This document shows positions 25,244 through 33,399 of a stretch of 64,000 nucleotides of DNA, piece by piece. The translations under genes and the position numbers were made by a program. The number at the start of each line of letters is the position of its first letter. The first letter of the stretch is position 1. Source of the stretch: Leeuwenhoekiella blandensis MED217 (GTDB lineage Bacteria > Bacteroidota > Bacteroidia > Flavobacteriales > Flavobacteriaceae); the NCBI RefSeq assembly GCF_000152985.1, contig NZ_CH672395.1:227849-291848 (forward strand). The letters are read 5' to 3'. The notes below the pieces were generated by a model, which saw only the letters and a list, made by a program, of their open reading frames with translations, searched no databases and was not told the origin of the DNA.

Positions 25244-25786
25244 TTACTTAGCCTCTTCTTCGTTGCTTTCTTCAGCAGCAGGAGCTTCTTCAGTAGTTGC
25301 TTCTGCTTCAGGAGCAGCCTCTTCAGCTACTTCTTCTTCAGGTTGAGCAGCTGCAATACGAGCTTCGTTAACTGCTTTTTCTGCAGCTAAAGCCTCTTGA
25401 CGTGCTTTTTCCTCAGCCTTAGTAAGACCTTCTTTTTTAGCTTCAACTTTAGAAGCTTTTTCTTCAGCCCAAGCATTGAATTTTTCTTCTGCTTGCTCTT
25501 CGGTTAATGCACCTTTACGCACACCACCAGCCAAGTGATTTTTAAGTAAAACACCTGTGTAAGAAAGTAAACGTTTTGCAGTTTCTGTAGGCTGAGCCCC
25601 GTTCTGCAACCATTTTACTGAAGAATCTACGTCTATATCAATAGTCGCAGGATTTGTGGTAGGATTGTAAACTCCTAATTTTGCTAAGAATTTACCATCA
25701 CGTTTTGCGCGTGCATCTGCCGCTACAACCCAGTAAAAAGGTTTTCCTTTTTTACCGTGTCTCTGTAATCTGATTTTTACTGGCAT
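25244..25786 (-). CDS. rpsP: Small ribosomal subunit protein bS16 with acidic C-terminal extension
   Basis: The S16 core occupies about residues 1-80 and begins MPVKIRLQRHGKKGKPFYWVVAADAR, with FLAKLGVYNPTTNP. At 180 residues it is twice the usual length. The extra part is a charged, Ala/Glu-rich helix and low-complexity tail ending in EEAPAAEESNEEEAK. Long S16 tails of this kind are known in Bacteroidota. It is followed by rimM and driven by a full-consensus promoter with a leader of about 90 bases. Confidence 0.96.
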   Translation of the reverse strand: MPVKIRLQRHGKKGKPFYWVVAADARAKRDGKFLAKLGVYNPTTNPATIDIDVDSSVKWLQNGAQPTETAKRLLSYTGVLLKNHLAGGVRKGALTEEQAEEKFNAWAEEKASKVEAKKEGLTKAEEKARQEALAAEKAVNEARIAAAQPEEEVAEEAAPEAEATTEEAPAAEESNEEEAK

Positions 25787-25881
25787 AAAAATTAATTTTT
25801 GGGGTACCCGACCCCGGTTATAATTTATAAATAACTATCTTAAAATGAAGACATTCTAAGTAGCTTCTCTAAATGAGGGCG

Positions 25882-25910
25882 CAAATATACCACAAATTTC
25901 TGGCTGTCAA
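25882..25910 (-). promoter_or_regulatory. rpsP-rimM promoter with both -33 and -7 elements
   Basis: On the minus strand a TTG (25908-25910) is followed after 18 bases by TATATTTG (25882-25889), an ideal flavobacterial sigma-A promoter. The leader of about 90 bases before rpsP contains a GC-rich hairpin around GGGTACCC, a possible site of ribosomal feedback control. Confidence 0.75.
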
Positions 25911-25933
25911 CATGTTTTTGGCTGTTATTATCA

Positions 25934-25941
25934 TAAATTTG
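25934..25941 (+). promoter_or_regulatory. Probable promoter of the two-domain lipoprotein, -7 element
   Basis: TAAATTTG lies 22 bases before the ATG at 25964, divergent from the rpsP promoter. Confidence 0.5.
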
Positions 25942-25963
25942 GGTGCCTAATGTAATTCTTGCT

Positions 25964-26788
25964 ATGAAAAAATACATTTTAGTCGTTCTAAGTCTGTTGA
26001 TGCTCTATTCTTGTTCAGACGATGTTACGTTTAACACACCTGCCTTTCAAGGAATAAGAGATACTGTTTTTTTTAAGGCAAACGGAATGCGTTATGAGCA
26101 AAGCGAAGCCGGGCAGGTCTATGTTTATGGTAGTTTGGGAACACAAAGTGTACAATTGATGCTTCCTAATTATGGCGAAGGCAATTTTCGACTGGGACCC
26201 ACGAGCGCTGCTGAAGCCCAATTCACCAATAGCAATGGAAAGTTATTTACCACCGGTTTTGATGGTGAGGGAGAAGTGATCGTTGAGCGTGCTGCAGACA
26301 GTATATATACCGGTACGTTTAAATTTAGAGCGGTTTCCCCTGTAGACACTACCGAGGTGTATTTTACAAGAGGCGTATTTTATGAGGTGCCTTTCTATCT
26401 GGAGCCTGTTCCACCCGTTTTAGATCCGGTTGTGAGCAGTTCTTTCTTTTGCAGAATTAATGGAATAGGCTTTACTCCTCCTAGCGTGAGTGCTTCGGCG
26501 GGGCCTGATTTTATAACAGGAACCGGCGCAAATAACACCGCCAACATTCGACTTCGATTTCCTCGTAATGTTGAAAAAGGAACCTATTCGCTAACCGATT
26601 TTACGGTAGAAAGTGCTTATCAAGCAGCTTACTTTAGTGGTTTTGAAACCCTTGTTGAATCGGGTACGGTCACGATCACGTCACACAATACCCAAGAAGG
26701 TTCTATAGGAGGAACTTTTTCTTTTACCGCTCAGGGAGAATCAACGATTCAGGTAACCCAGGGAACCTTTGGGTTTAATTATTTATAA
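25964..26788 (+). CDS. Secreted lipoprotein with two similar beta domains, unknown function
   Basis: A 274-residue lipoprotein starting MKKYILVVLSLLMLYSCSDD with a lipobox at Cys17. An in-frame GTG at 25943 is less likely because it lies just after the -7 element. Two related segments are visible: one around FFKANGMRYEQ with SVQLMLPNYGEGNFRLG, the other around FFCRINGIGFTPPS with NIRLRFPRNVEKGTYSL. This suggests a duplicated beta-rich domain, similar to DUF6252-type proteins, though I am not sure of the family. Its end overlaps the convergent PepSY gene by 14 bases. Confidence 0.65.
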   Translation: MKKYILVVLSLLMLYSCSDDVTFNTPAFQGIRDTVFFKANGMRYEQSEAGQVYVYGSLGTQSVQLMLPNYGEGNFRLGPTSAAEAQFTNSNGKLFTTGFDGEGEVIVERAADSIYTGTFKFRAVSPVDTTEVYFTRGVFYEVPFYLEPVPPVLDPVVSSSFFCRINGIGFTPPSVSASAGPDFITGTGANNTANIRLRFPRNVEKGTYSLTDFTVESAYQAAYFSGFETLVESGTVTITSHNTQEGSIGGTFSFTAQGESTIQVTQGTFGFNYL

Positions 26789-28325
26789 GATTGGAAGGTT
26801 TAGATTTTGCATACGCGAAAAAACTAAGCATAGAAAGCACGAGCCAAAAAACATCTACAAAAGCAATTTGGACGTCTCCTTGTGCAAAGGAATTCCAAAA
26901 CCAGGCATCGCTTATAATTCCGTTGAATATAGGAATTAAAACGCCTAAAATGCTTCCTGAAAGCAAGCAGAAATTGCTCATATATTTAAGATCCTTCCGC
27001 CAGATAAGGTACATGCTGAATATCAACCAACTGATGAAATAAAACCAATATAAGAAGGCTTGACCTGCGGGATTTACTTTTACGGCAATAAAGGATAAGG
27101 CGGTGACCGGATACATACTTAGGCAAATAGCCATATAAACGCGAGCAACTTTGTTGTAAAAACGGCGCTTATGCTCCGGAAGGTTTTTACGGTCCCTTGC
27201 GATCAACCAAATAAGCACGCCCGAAATGATCACCACACATGAGATAATGCCTAAAATAAAAGAGATGATTCTTAGAAAATAACCGCCATAATCTCCAAAG
27301 TGCAGCCTGTAAGTCACGTTTTTTACTGCATCTAAATACGACGCCGGTTGATAAGGATCTTTAAGAATGGTCGTGCTGCCTGTTGCAGGTTCAAATTTTA
27401 TACTTCCTATGCCATTAAATGTTGTAGCGTAATCCAGCTGCCCGTTAAGTGTGATCTGCATATTGGCATCAGCATAATTATTGATCGTGAGTTCATTAAG
27501 ATTAATGTCGGTCCATTCGCTTTGCGTTTGTTTTATATAAGCATCAAGCCCGGGAAGCTTTTTAAGCCTATCGTGGGCAAAAGCGTAAGTAGGTTTGTTG
27601 AATTCAAGATCTTCATAAAGTTGGTTTTGATCTCCGTTGTATAAAGCGAGCACGCTGGGTGCAACCAATAAAGCTTTCAGCATAAAGAAAGCTCCGGTAA
27701 CCGCGAGAATGAATTGAAAGGGCAAGCCGATAATTCCCAAGGCGGTATGTGCGTCTGTCCATAAGGTTTTCAGCTTGGTCCAGGGTCTGAAGGTGTAAAA
27801 GTTAGACACGATCTTTTTCCAATGAACCAAAACGCCTGTGATGATGGCAAACAAAAAGAAAAACGCCACAAAGCCCGAAAGGTAATAGCCTACAGGATAA
27901 TATATTTGAGCAAAAAAGTGCAGGCGGTATAAAAATTCTCCCAGGCTATAGGCGTCAACATAAGATTGCTCTTTAAGATCAACCGGATCGATATAAAAAA
28001 ACGCGGCTTGCTTTGCTTTTTCAGGAGCGAGGCTGTCTTGAGAAGCACTTAGATTTACCGCGATCGCACGCTCGGCGTAATAGGTTTTTAGATTGATGTC
28101 TCTACCGTCTAAGATATAGGTACTGTCGAGATGCTTCAGAATACGGTCTATCTCGTTAGGCAGGTTATCTGCATTTTGGGCCTGTTCATTACGTTCCCAG
28201 GCAACAATTTCATCTCTAAAAAATGAAAAAGAGCCTGCAAAAAAGATGACGTACAAAGCGACACTTATGACAATGCCACTCACCGTATGCAGATTAAACA
28301 AAATATTGTAGACGCGTTTTCCCAT
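26775..28325 (-). CDS. PepSY-associated membrane protein of the iron-uptake operon
   Basis: A 516-residue inner-membrane protein of the PepSY_TM family (PiuB-like). The first helix covers about 13-32 with HTVSGIVISVALYVIFF. Further helices are around 145-165, 200-220 and 350-375, with more in the C-terminal part. A PepSY-type periplasmic portion lies between. Such proteins are thought to help reduce or release iron from siderophores. It is the last gene of the operon and lies three bases after the DUF3649-like gene. Confidence 0.85.
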   Translation of the reverse strand: MGKRVYNILFNLHTVSGIVISVALYVIFFAGSFSFFRDEIVAWERNEQAQNADNLPNEIDRILKHLDSTYILDGRDINLKTYYAERAIAVNLSASQDSLAPEKAKQAAFFYIDPVDLKEQSYVDAYSLGEFLYRLHFFAQIYYPVGYYLSGFVAFFFLFAIITGVLVHWKKIVSNFYTFRPWTKLKTLWTDAHTALGIIGLPFQFILAVTGAFFMLKALLVAPSVLALYNGDQNQLYEDLEFNKPTYAFAHDRLKKLPGLDAYIKQTQSEWTDINLNELTINNYADANMQITLNGQLDYATTFNGIGSIKFEPATGSTTILKDPYQPASYLDAVKNVTYRLHFGDYGGYFLRIISFILGIISCVVIISGVLIWLIARDRKNLPEHKRRFYNKVARVYMAICLSMYPVTALSFIAVKVNPAGQAFLYWFYFISWLIFSMYLIWRKDLKYMSNFCLLSGSILGVLIPIFNGIISDAWFWNSFAQGDVQIAFVDVFWLVLSMLSFFAYAKSKPSNLINN

Positions 28326-28328
28326 ATA

Positions 28329-28628
28329 TTATGATAGCGTGTTAAGTGGTGGAGCAAAATAGATTAGAACAGAAAAGAGCAAACTTATTCCAAGATAAAG
28401 CAGCCAGATTTTCCACGGACTTTTAGCCAGAAAAGCAAGAATGATCAGCGCAGCCCAAACGATAAATAAGCTAAAGGTTGAGGTGATCAAAACCACTACG
28501 TGATCTACATAACTGGCCAAAGCCAAATGCGCGGTTTGTGCAACGAGATATCCGCCTAAAATTCCGGCAGTGATTTTACCAAAGCGCTGCCATTTTGAGG
28601 TAGTAAGGTATTTTTTATTTGCCGGCAT
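28329..28628 (-). CDS. DUF3649-like small membrane protein of the iron operon
   Basis: A 99-residue protein with three hydrophobic helices. GKITAGILGGYLVAQTAHLAL followed by VWAALIILAFLAKSPWKIWLLYLG resembles DUF3649 iron-uptake-associated proteins. Its place between the DUF3325-like and PepSY genes is the same as in proteobacterial iron operons. The molecular role is unknown. Spacing to both neighbours is three bases. Confidence 0.6.
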   Translation of the reverse strand: MPANKKYLTTSKWQRFGKITAGILGGYLVAQTAHLALASYVDHVVVLITSTFSLFIVWAALIILAFLAKSPWKIWLLYLGISLLFSVLIYFAPPLNTLS

Positions 28629-28631
28629 AGG

Positions 28632-28913
28632 CTAGGACTTAAAGAGGTTTAAAGGTGCCAAAATCACAATGAGACTTGCTAAAGTCATCAAGCTTACTAC
28701 ACCCACAAAAATACCCGTTGCCGGCCCTAACACGAGGATAAACAACCCAAAAGCCAAAATAAGCAGTACGAGACCGCAAATTTTGACTGCTGTGTTGCTC
28801 AACTTAAATAAGCCTTGATCAATAGGGTTTTTTTGCTTGCTCCGCATCTTTTCAGAAGTGGAGTAGAGGGCATAAAAACCCGTAAAAAGGAGTATAAAGG
28901 CTAGATAGATCAT
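28632..28913 (-). CDS. DUF3325-like small membrane protein of the iron operon
   Basis: The start is placed at the ATG at 28913, four bases after the DUF4198 stop. A longer frame beginning at 28994 would overlap DUF4198 and add an unlikely polar leader. The 93-residue product has three hydrophobic helices and starts MIYLAFILLFTGFYALYSTSEKMRSKQ. It ends in a long hydrophobic stretch like that of DUF3325. The function is unknown, and context says iron uptake. Confidence 0.6.
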   Translation of the reverse strand: MIYLAFILLFTGFYALYSTSEKMRSKQKNPIDQGLFKLSNTAVKICGLVLLILAFGLFILVLGPATGIFVGVVSLMTLASLIVILAPLNLFKS

Positions 28914-28917
28914 AGAC

Positions 28918-29637
28918 TTAAAAGTTGCAATAGGTGGCGCAATGCCAGATAAACTCATAGGCATCCCCTTTAAATTTTCCGGGAACTTGCTCATTATGTG
29001 TTACTTCTAAAATATACTTGGTGTCAAATGGCTTTTTAAAGTTCAGAAGGCCTGATTGATCTGTGGTGAGCTTTTTGGTCCACAGGTCTAACATAGATAA
29101 AGTAGCTTCTGCTTCAGTAAGTGGTTTGCCCTTATAAAAAACCTGTAGCTTCACCGCATCGGCAGTGTTGCTCACTTCTTTAATGACAAGCCCTTCAGTA
29201 TATTTTTTTACTTCAAGCGGAGTTTTTGTATTTACAAGCACTTGTTGAAACGCTTGATATTCCGGTTTAAAAATGCCAAAGTCATATTCGGTATAATCTA
29301 GAACATCGATGTTTCGGTTTTCTAGATATACGAGATAAGCGCCGGGTTTGGTTGGGGTGAAAGCTGCCGCAAAATGATCTTCTTTTGCGGTGGTATTCAA
29401 TTGCATTTTTTTACCCGAAGGATCTACCAGCCAGAGTTTAAAATCTGATACTCCTTTAAAAGCATCGCCGGCAACTTCTTCAATCACACCGTAGGTGTAT
29501 TCTCCAAAATAAACGCGTACTTCCTGCTTTTGATTTTGTTTTCCGGTAGCAGCTGTTTCAATCCACAGGTAATGTGCTAAAGCGGGTTTTGCTAGCAGCA
29601 ACAGAATGAATAAGCCAAGGATTTTTAATGTTTTCAT
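28918..29637 (-). CDS. DUF4198 family periplasmic protein
   Basis: A 239-residue secreted protein with a signal peptide (MKTLKILGLFILLLLAKPALA) and a mature start AHYLWIET. That start is typical of DUF4198/NikM-like proteins, where the N-terminal His may bind metal. A carboxypeptidase-regulatory-like beta domain follows near 165-225. It is the second gene of the iron operon, 12 bases after the TonB receptor, and may help pass metal or siderophore in the periplasm. Confidence 0.82.
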   Translation of the reverse strand: MKTLKILGLFILLLLAKPALAHYLWIETAATGKQNQKQEVRVYFGEYTYGVIEEVAGDAFKGVSDFKLWLVDPSGKKMQLNTTAKEDHFAAAFTPTKPGAYLVYLENRNIDVLDYTEYDFGIFKPEYQAFQQVLVNTKTPLEVKKYTEGLVIKEVSNTADAVKLQVFYKGKPLTEAEATLSMLDLWTKKLTTDQSGLLNFKKPFDTKYILEVTHNEQVPGKFKGDAYEFIWHCATYCNF

Positions 29638-29649
29638 CAGGTTCTATGC

Positions 29650-32076
29650 TTAAAAGTTGTAAGTGAAATTGGCAAGTAAAGACCTTTGGTTTTGCGGACT
29701 GATGGTAGACCAACCTTTAAAGTATTCTTTGTTTGCGATGTTGTCTAGTTTTAAGCTGATGCGAAAATCCGGAGTGCCGTAAAAAACAGAAGCATTAAGA
29801 ACTGTATACTCAGGAAGAGTGAACGCTCCACCAAGATTTCTGTTGAAAATTTTGTTTTCGCTGGCATAATTTCCACCAAAACCAAAACCTAATCCTTCAA
29901 ATTTTCCTGAAGTCAATTGGTAGCTCGCCCAAAGATTTGCGAGGTTTTGTGGTCCTGCACTTTCAGGACGTAACCCTACAAAGTCGGCTGCACCTTCAGT
30001 AAGTTTACTATCATTATAGCTGTAGCCTGCAACTATATTTAAACCATCAACAGGATTTGCGACAAAACTCGCTTCAAAACCTTTACTCTCCTGAGTTCCG
30101 TCTTGGGTATAGAAATAGTTGGTTGCGTCAACATCTACACGAAGTGCGCGGTTTTTTACCTGAATGTCATAATAGCTTAAGGTAGCACTAAGTCTTCCGT
30201 TTAAAAGATTCAGTTTGGTACCGGCTTCAAACTGGTTGGCGTGTTCAGGATCCAGAGCGCGGTTTGTAGTCACCCCATTAGTCACTTCATCAACAGGCGC
30301 TACGTTGCTAAAGCCGTTCATATAGTTTGCAAAAAGCGAGACTTTATTTAAAATAGGTTGATACACTACACCAAATTTTGGCGAAAGCGCAGTCTGCGCG
30401 TGGTCTGCATTACTAAAGCGGTCTATACGCAAACTGGCCATTGCTGAAAGTTCAGGCAAAATGTTAATTACATCTGAAGCGTAAGCGCTAAAGATCTCCT
30501 GTTCGGTTTTTGATGGATTGATGGTTCCATTGGCTAATAAAGCATCGGTACCAGCTTGCGTAAGAATACCGCTATCGTCGGTAAAGTTTGCGGGATCTGT
30601 GATTCCCAAAACCTCTTCATTAAATTCTTGAAGATTATTTCCTATATAAATCGCACCGTTAGTGATGTAAGGCGAATTGTTATTGATCACATTGGTCTTT
30701 AAATAATCCAGACCTACCACCATACGGTTACGCATAGATCCTAAATTGAAATCACCAATAAAATTCTGCTGAATATCTGTAGCGATAGTTTCAGAATTTT
30801 GCTTGCTGATGTAACGGTTTAAAGCGATTCCTTCATCTAAAGTTGTGTATTGTGTCCCTTCATAAAGGTAGGAGTAATATCCGTCTGATTTAGAATTAGA
30901 GCGTGAGAAAGCCGTTTGTGAAGTCCAGTTATCACTCAGTTTATAGTTCATTTGACCTTGAAAACTATACGTAGGCGTTTCTATATAAAGATCGTTACCG
31001 GTGTAGGAACGGTCAATATCATAGCCCAACTCATCTATAGTATTGACGCGCAGTTGAGCGCCGCGGTCTAAGAAAAGCATGGTTTGATTGGTGCTCTTTC
31101 CTTTGTAAAATTCGGTATTGATGTAAAATGAAAGTCGATCATTTACCTGATAAGCAAGCGATGGCGCAAAGAAAAATGATTTTCTAAAGCCTGCATCCTG
31201 ATAGCTGTTTTGTGTATGATAAGCCGTGTTTACACGCAATGCAATATTCTTTTCTTTACTTAATGTGGTGTTTACATCTGCAGTTACACGGTTAAGACCA
31301 TAGCTTCCCGAAGTATACGACACAGAACCTCCGAAGTCATAAAAAGGTCTTTTGGTGGTGATGTTGATGAGGCCACCATACGAAATGAGGCTGCTGCCAT
31401 AGAGTGTTCCCGAAGGGCCTTTGATCACTTCGATGCTTTCGATATTTGCAGGGTCCGGACTTCCATTGGTCAATGCCGGCAGACCGTTGGTCAGCGTAGG
31501 TTGCACTGCAAAGCCACGTAGAGAATAATACCCGGCACCGTCGTTTCCGCGGCCGGTAGATTCCCATAATTTATCAATACCCGGAGCGTTCTTTAAAGCA
31601 TCGTCAAAATTGGTGACCACTTGTTCTTCAAGGAGGTTCGCAGTAATGCTGTTGTATACCTGAGGATTTTCGATGTCTGCCAGCGGCATTTTTGAAACAC
31701 TTACGCTGGTTTCACGGGTGAATTTATTGTGTTTCTTTCCGTTGATGCTTACAACTCCCAGCATTTCTTGTGCTTCTTCAAGCTGAAATGTTCCAAGGTC
31801 TTTAGTAGTGTTTTCTGAAACAGAAAGATCTACATATTTGGTCTTAAACCCTACATAAGAAAGGATCAGTCTATAATTTCCTGAAGGAATATTGCTAAGG
31901 ATAAAGTTCCCGTTTTCATCGGTTGTTGTGCCTAAAGTGGTTTGAGAAAGTTCGATGGTTGCTCCAGATAGTGGAGTGTTGGTTGTTGTGGTTACAGAAC
32001 CTTTGATTTTTGCAGATTGTGCAGTTGCTGCAAGAGAAAATCCAACAAGGAGGAATACGCTTAAAATACTACGCAT
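29650..32076 (-). CDS. TonB-dependent siderophore receptor
   Basis: An 808-residue outer-membrane receptor. After the signal peptide (to about residue 19) comes a CarboxypepD_reg-like domain (AKIKGSVTTTTNTPLSGATIELS). The plug domain follows (VVTNFDDALKNAPGIDKLWE and IESIEVIKGPSGTLYGSSLISYGGLINITTK), then a beta barrel ending in NFTYNF. The plug pattern matches the siderophore-receptor subgroup (FhuE/FpvA-like). It heads the operon with DUF4198, DUF3325-like, DUF3649-like and PepSY genes and is preceded by a promoter flanked by two operator-like repeats. Confidence 0.92.
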   Translation of the reverse strand: MRSILSVFLLVGFSLAATAQSAKIKGSVTTTTNTPLSGATIELSQTTLGTTTDENGNFILSNIPSGNYRLILSYVGFKTKYVDLSVSENTTKDLGTFQLEEAQEMLGVVSINGKKHNKFTRETSVSVSKMPLADIENPQVYNSITANLLEEQVVTNFDDALKNAPGIDKLWESTGRGNDGAGYYSLRGFAVQPTLTNGLPALTNGSPDPANIESIEVIKGPSGTLYGSSLISYGGLINITTKRPFYDFGGSVSYTSGSYGLNRVTADVNTTLSKEKNIALRVNTAYHTQNSYQDAGFRKSFFFAPSLAYQVNDRLSFYINTEFYKGKSTNQTMLFLDRGAQLRVNTIDELGYDIDRSYTGNDLYIETPTYSFQGQMNYKLSDNWTSQTAFSRSNSKSDGYYSYLYEGTQYTTLDEGIALNRYISKQNSETIATDIQQNFIGDFNLGSMRNRMVVGLDYLKTNVINNNSPYITNGAIYIGNNLQEFNEEVLGITDPANFTDDSGILTQAGTDALLANGTINPSKTEQEIFSAYASDVINILPELSAMASLRIDRFSNADHAQTALSPKFGVVYQPILNKVSLFANYMNGFSNVAPVDEVTNGVTTNRALDPEHANQFEAGTKLNLLNGRLSATLSYYDIQVKNRALRVDVDATNYFYTQDGTQESKGFEASFVANPVDGLNIVAGYSYNDSKLTEGAADFVGLRPESAGPQNLANLWASYQLTSGKFEGLGFGFGGNYASENKIFNRNLGGAFTLPEYTVLNASVFYGTPDFRISLKLDNIANKEYFKGWSTISPQNQRSLLANFTYNF

Positions 32077-32080
32077 TGTT

Positions 32081-32101
32081 ATTTAGATTAAATTAAAATA
32101 A
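32081..32101 (-). promoter_or_regulatory. Operator-like inverted repeat, downstream copy
   Basis: ATTTAGATTAAATTAAAAT on the plus strand is an imperfect inverted repeat (arms of seven, spacer five). It lies between the predicted transcription start and the ATG of the TonB receptor. It matches the upstream copy at 18 of 21 positions. The binding protein is inferred to be an iron regulator of Fur type. Confidence 0.5.
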
Positions 32102-32112
32102 TGTTCACGCAG

Positions 32113-32142
32113 CAAATTTACTAGGTACGTTTAAAACAGCAA
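32113..32142 (-). promoter_or_regulatory. Promoter of the iron-uptake operon
   Basis: On the minus strand TTG (32140-32142), 19 bases, then TAAATTTG (32113-32120): a full flavobacterial consensus promoter. It is flanked on both sides by the operator-like repeats. Confidence 0.7.
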
Positions 32143-32145
32143 AAC

Positions 32146-32168
32146 TTATTTAGACTTAATTTAAATAA
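32146..32168 (-). promoter_or_regulatory. Operator-like inverted repeat, upstream copy
   Basis: ATTTAGACTTAATTTAAAT with outer arms TTATTTA and TAAATAA. It sits directly upstream of the -33 element of the iron operon promoter and is a near copy of the repeat at 32081. Confidence 0.5.
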
Positions 32169-32361
32169 ATGTTTAATTAATAAATTTTAGCAGCGCAGAT
32201 CATTGATTTTTTTAAAGAAGTGTAAAGGGCATTTATGATCCTTAAATGGGGGTGAAAACAGAAATGATTTGCGATACTCTTGTTAAAAGCCCTTTGTTTT
32301 AGCTGAGCTTTCATCAACTTAGCTTACTTAATCTATATTCTCTTTAAGCAATGTTAAGCTT

Positions 32362-32393
32362 TTGACGCATAGTATATTTTTACCTTATTTTTG
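32362..32393 (+). promoter_or_regulatory. Promoter of the PAP2 gene
   Basis: TTG (32362-32364), 21 bases, then TATTTTTG (32386-32393). It lies 27 bases before the TTG start codon at 32421. Confidence 0.65.
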
Positions 32394-32420
32394 CCTCCTG
32401 TTTTTTAAAATGTACGCCTC

Positions 32421-33308
32421 TTGATTTCAAAAAGACTCCTCCTGATTTTTACGTTTGTTTGTGCTTTTACTTTAGAAGGTTTTTCTCAAGAAGAAGAACT
32501 GAATGCACTTTTTGATAAACCTGAAACTCCTAGTGAAAAAAATATCTGGAATTATTTTACCTATGATATGGGTAACGTATTTGCCGGAGTAGGCTATGCA
32601 TATTCTCGGCCTTTACATTGGCAAGGAGATGATTTCTTACGCTTGGGAGCTGTGGCGGCCGGTACTACCGGTTTGTTTTTATTGGATGATGAAATACGCC
32701 ATTCATTCTTATCGCATAAAGATGATGTTCCTGATATTCTATTAGATTATGGGCGCTATGCAGGAGCACCACAAAATAATTACGGACTTACCGGAGCTAT
32801 TTATATGACCGGACTGCTTACTAAAAATGAAAAACTGCGCCGTACGGGTGTTTTAATGATCTCTGCAGCAACTGCAGCCGGATTTTTACAGCAATTGAGT
32901 AAAACTTTGGTTGGTAGAGCGCGTCCGGGTGCTGGTTTTGGTAATCATCATTTTAAACCAAATGGCGGCTCGGCGGCGTACCGCTCGTTTCCTTCAGGTC
33001 ACGCGGTATTGACGTTTACCACGTCGTATGCGATCGCAAAGCAGTTTGATAATAAATGGGTAAAAGGCGGAATTCTAGCCGTAGGTTTAATTCCCGGGTT
33101 GAGTAGAATTTATGAGGAAGCACATTGGGCGAGTGACGTTTTCCTCAGTTGGGCAATGAGTGCCTTTATCGTTGAAGCCATTGACAAATATCTGGACCGA
33201 AAATATGACCAGAAGTATAATGACGATGGCATCGCACAACGCAAATCAGATTTTGAATGGAACCTCACCTTTGGCGGAAATCAATTGGGAGTGGTTTTTC
33301 AATTCTAG
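32421..33308 (+). CDS. PAP2-family phosphatase, secreted or outer-membrane
   Basis: A 295-residue acid phosphatase/phosphatidic acid phosphatase 2 family protein. The three catalytic blocks are present: KTLVGRARPG (K-x6-RP), SFPSGHAVL (PSGH) and SRIYEEAHWASDV (SR-x5-H-x3-D). The N-terminus is a signal peptide ending near GFSQ. The start is TTG, because the nearby ATG at 32410 is out of frame and stops after four codons. It may act on lipid phosphates or polyprenyl pyrophosphate outside the cytoplasm. Confidence 0.87.
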   Translation: MISKRLLLIFTFVCAFTLEGFSQEEELNALFDKPETPSEKNIWNYFTYDMGNVFAGVGYAYSRPLHWQGDDFLRLGAVAAGTTGLFLLDDEIRHSFLSHKDDVPDILLDYGRYAGAPQNNYGLTGAIYMTGLLTKNEKLRRTGVLMISAATAAGFLQQLSKTLVGRARPGAGFGNHHFKPNGGSAAYRSFPSGHAVLTFTTSYAIAKQFDNKWVKGGILAVGLIPGLSRIYEEAHWASDVFLSWAMSAFIVEAIDKYLDRKYDQKYNDDGIAQRKSDFEWNLTFGGNQLGVVFQF

Positions 33309-33399
33309 GATATATTCGATTATATAACAGCTTTTTAGCATAAGGCTCTGTTTGTGTTTAGTACTTTTAACGCTTGCTAACTTAATTCTTCCCACCAAC

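Larger units (their letters stand above)
32077..32420. other. 344-base intergenic control region between TonB receptor and PAP2 genes
   Basis: Divergent regulatory region. The left half holds the TonB operon promoter and two operator-like repeats. The right half holds the PAP2 gene promoter. The middle (about 32170-32360) is AT-rich and shows no gene that I can support. Confidence 0.7.

Noticed and set aside
28914-28994. N-terminal extension of the DUF3325-like protein by 27 residues
   Set aside because: It overlaps the DUF4198 coding end and adds a polar segment before the first membrane helix. The ATG at 28913 fits operon spacing.
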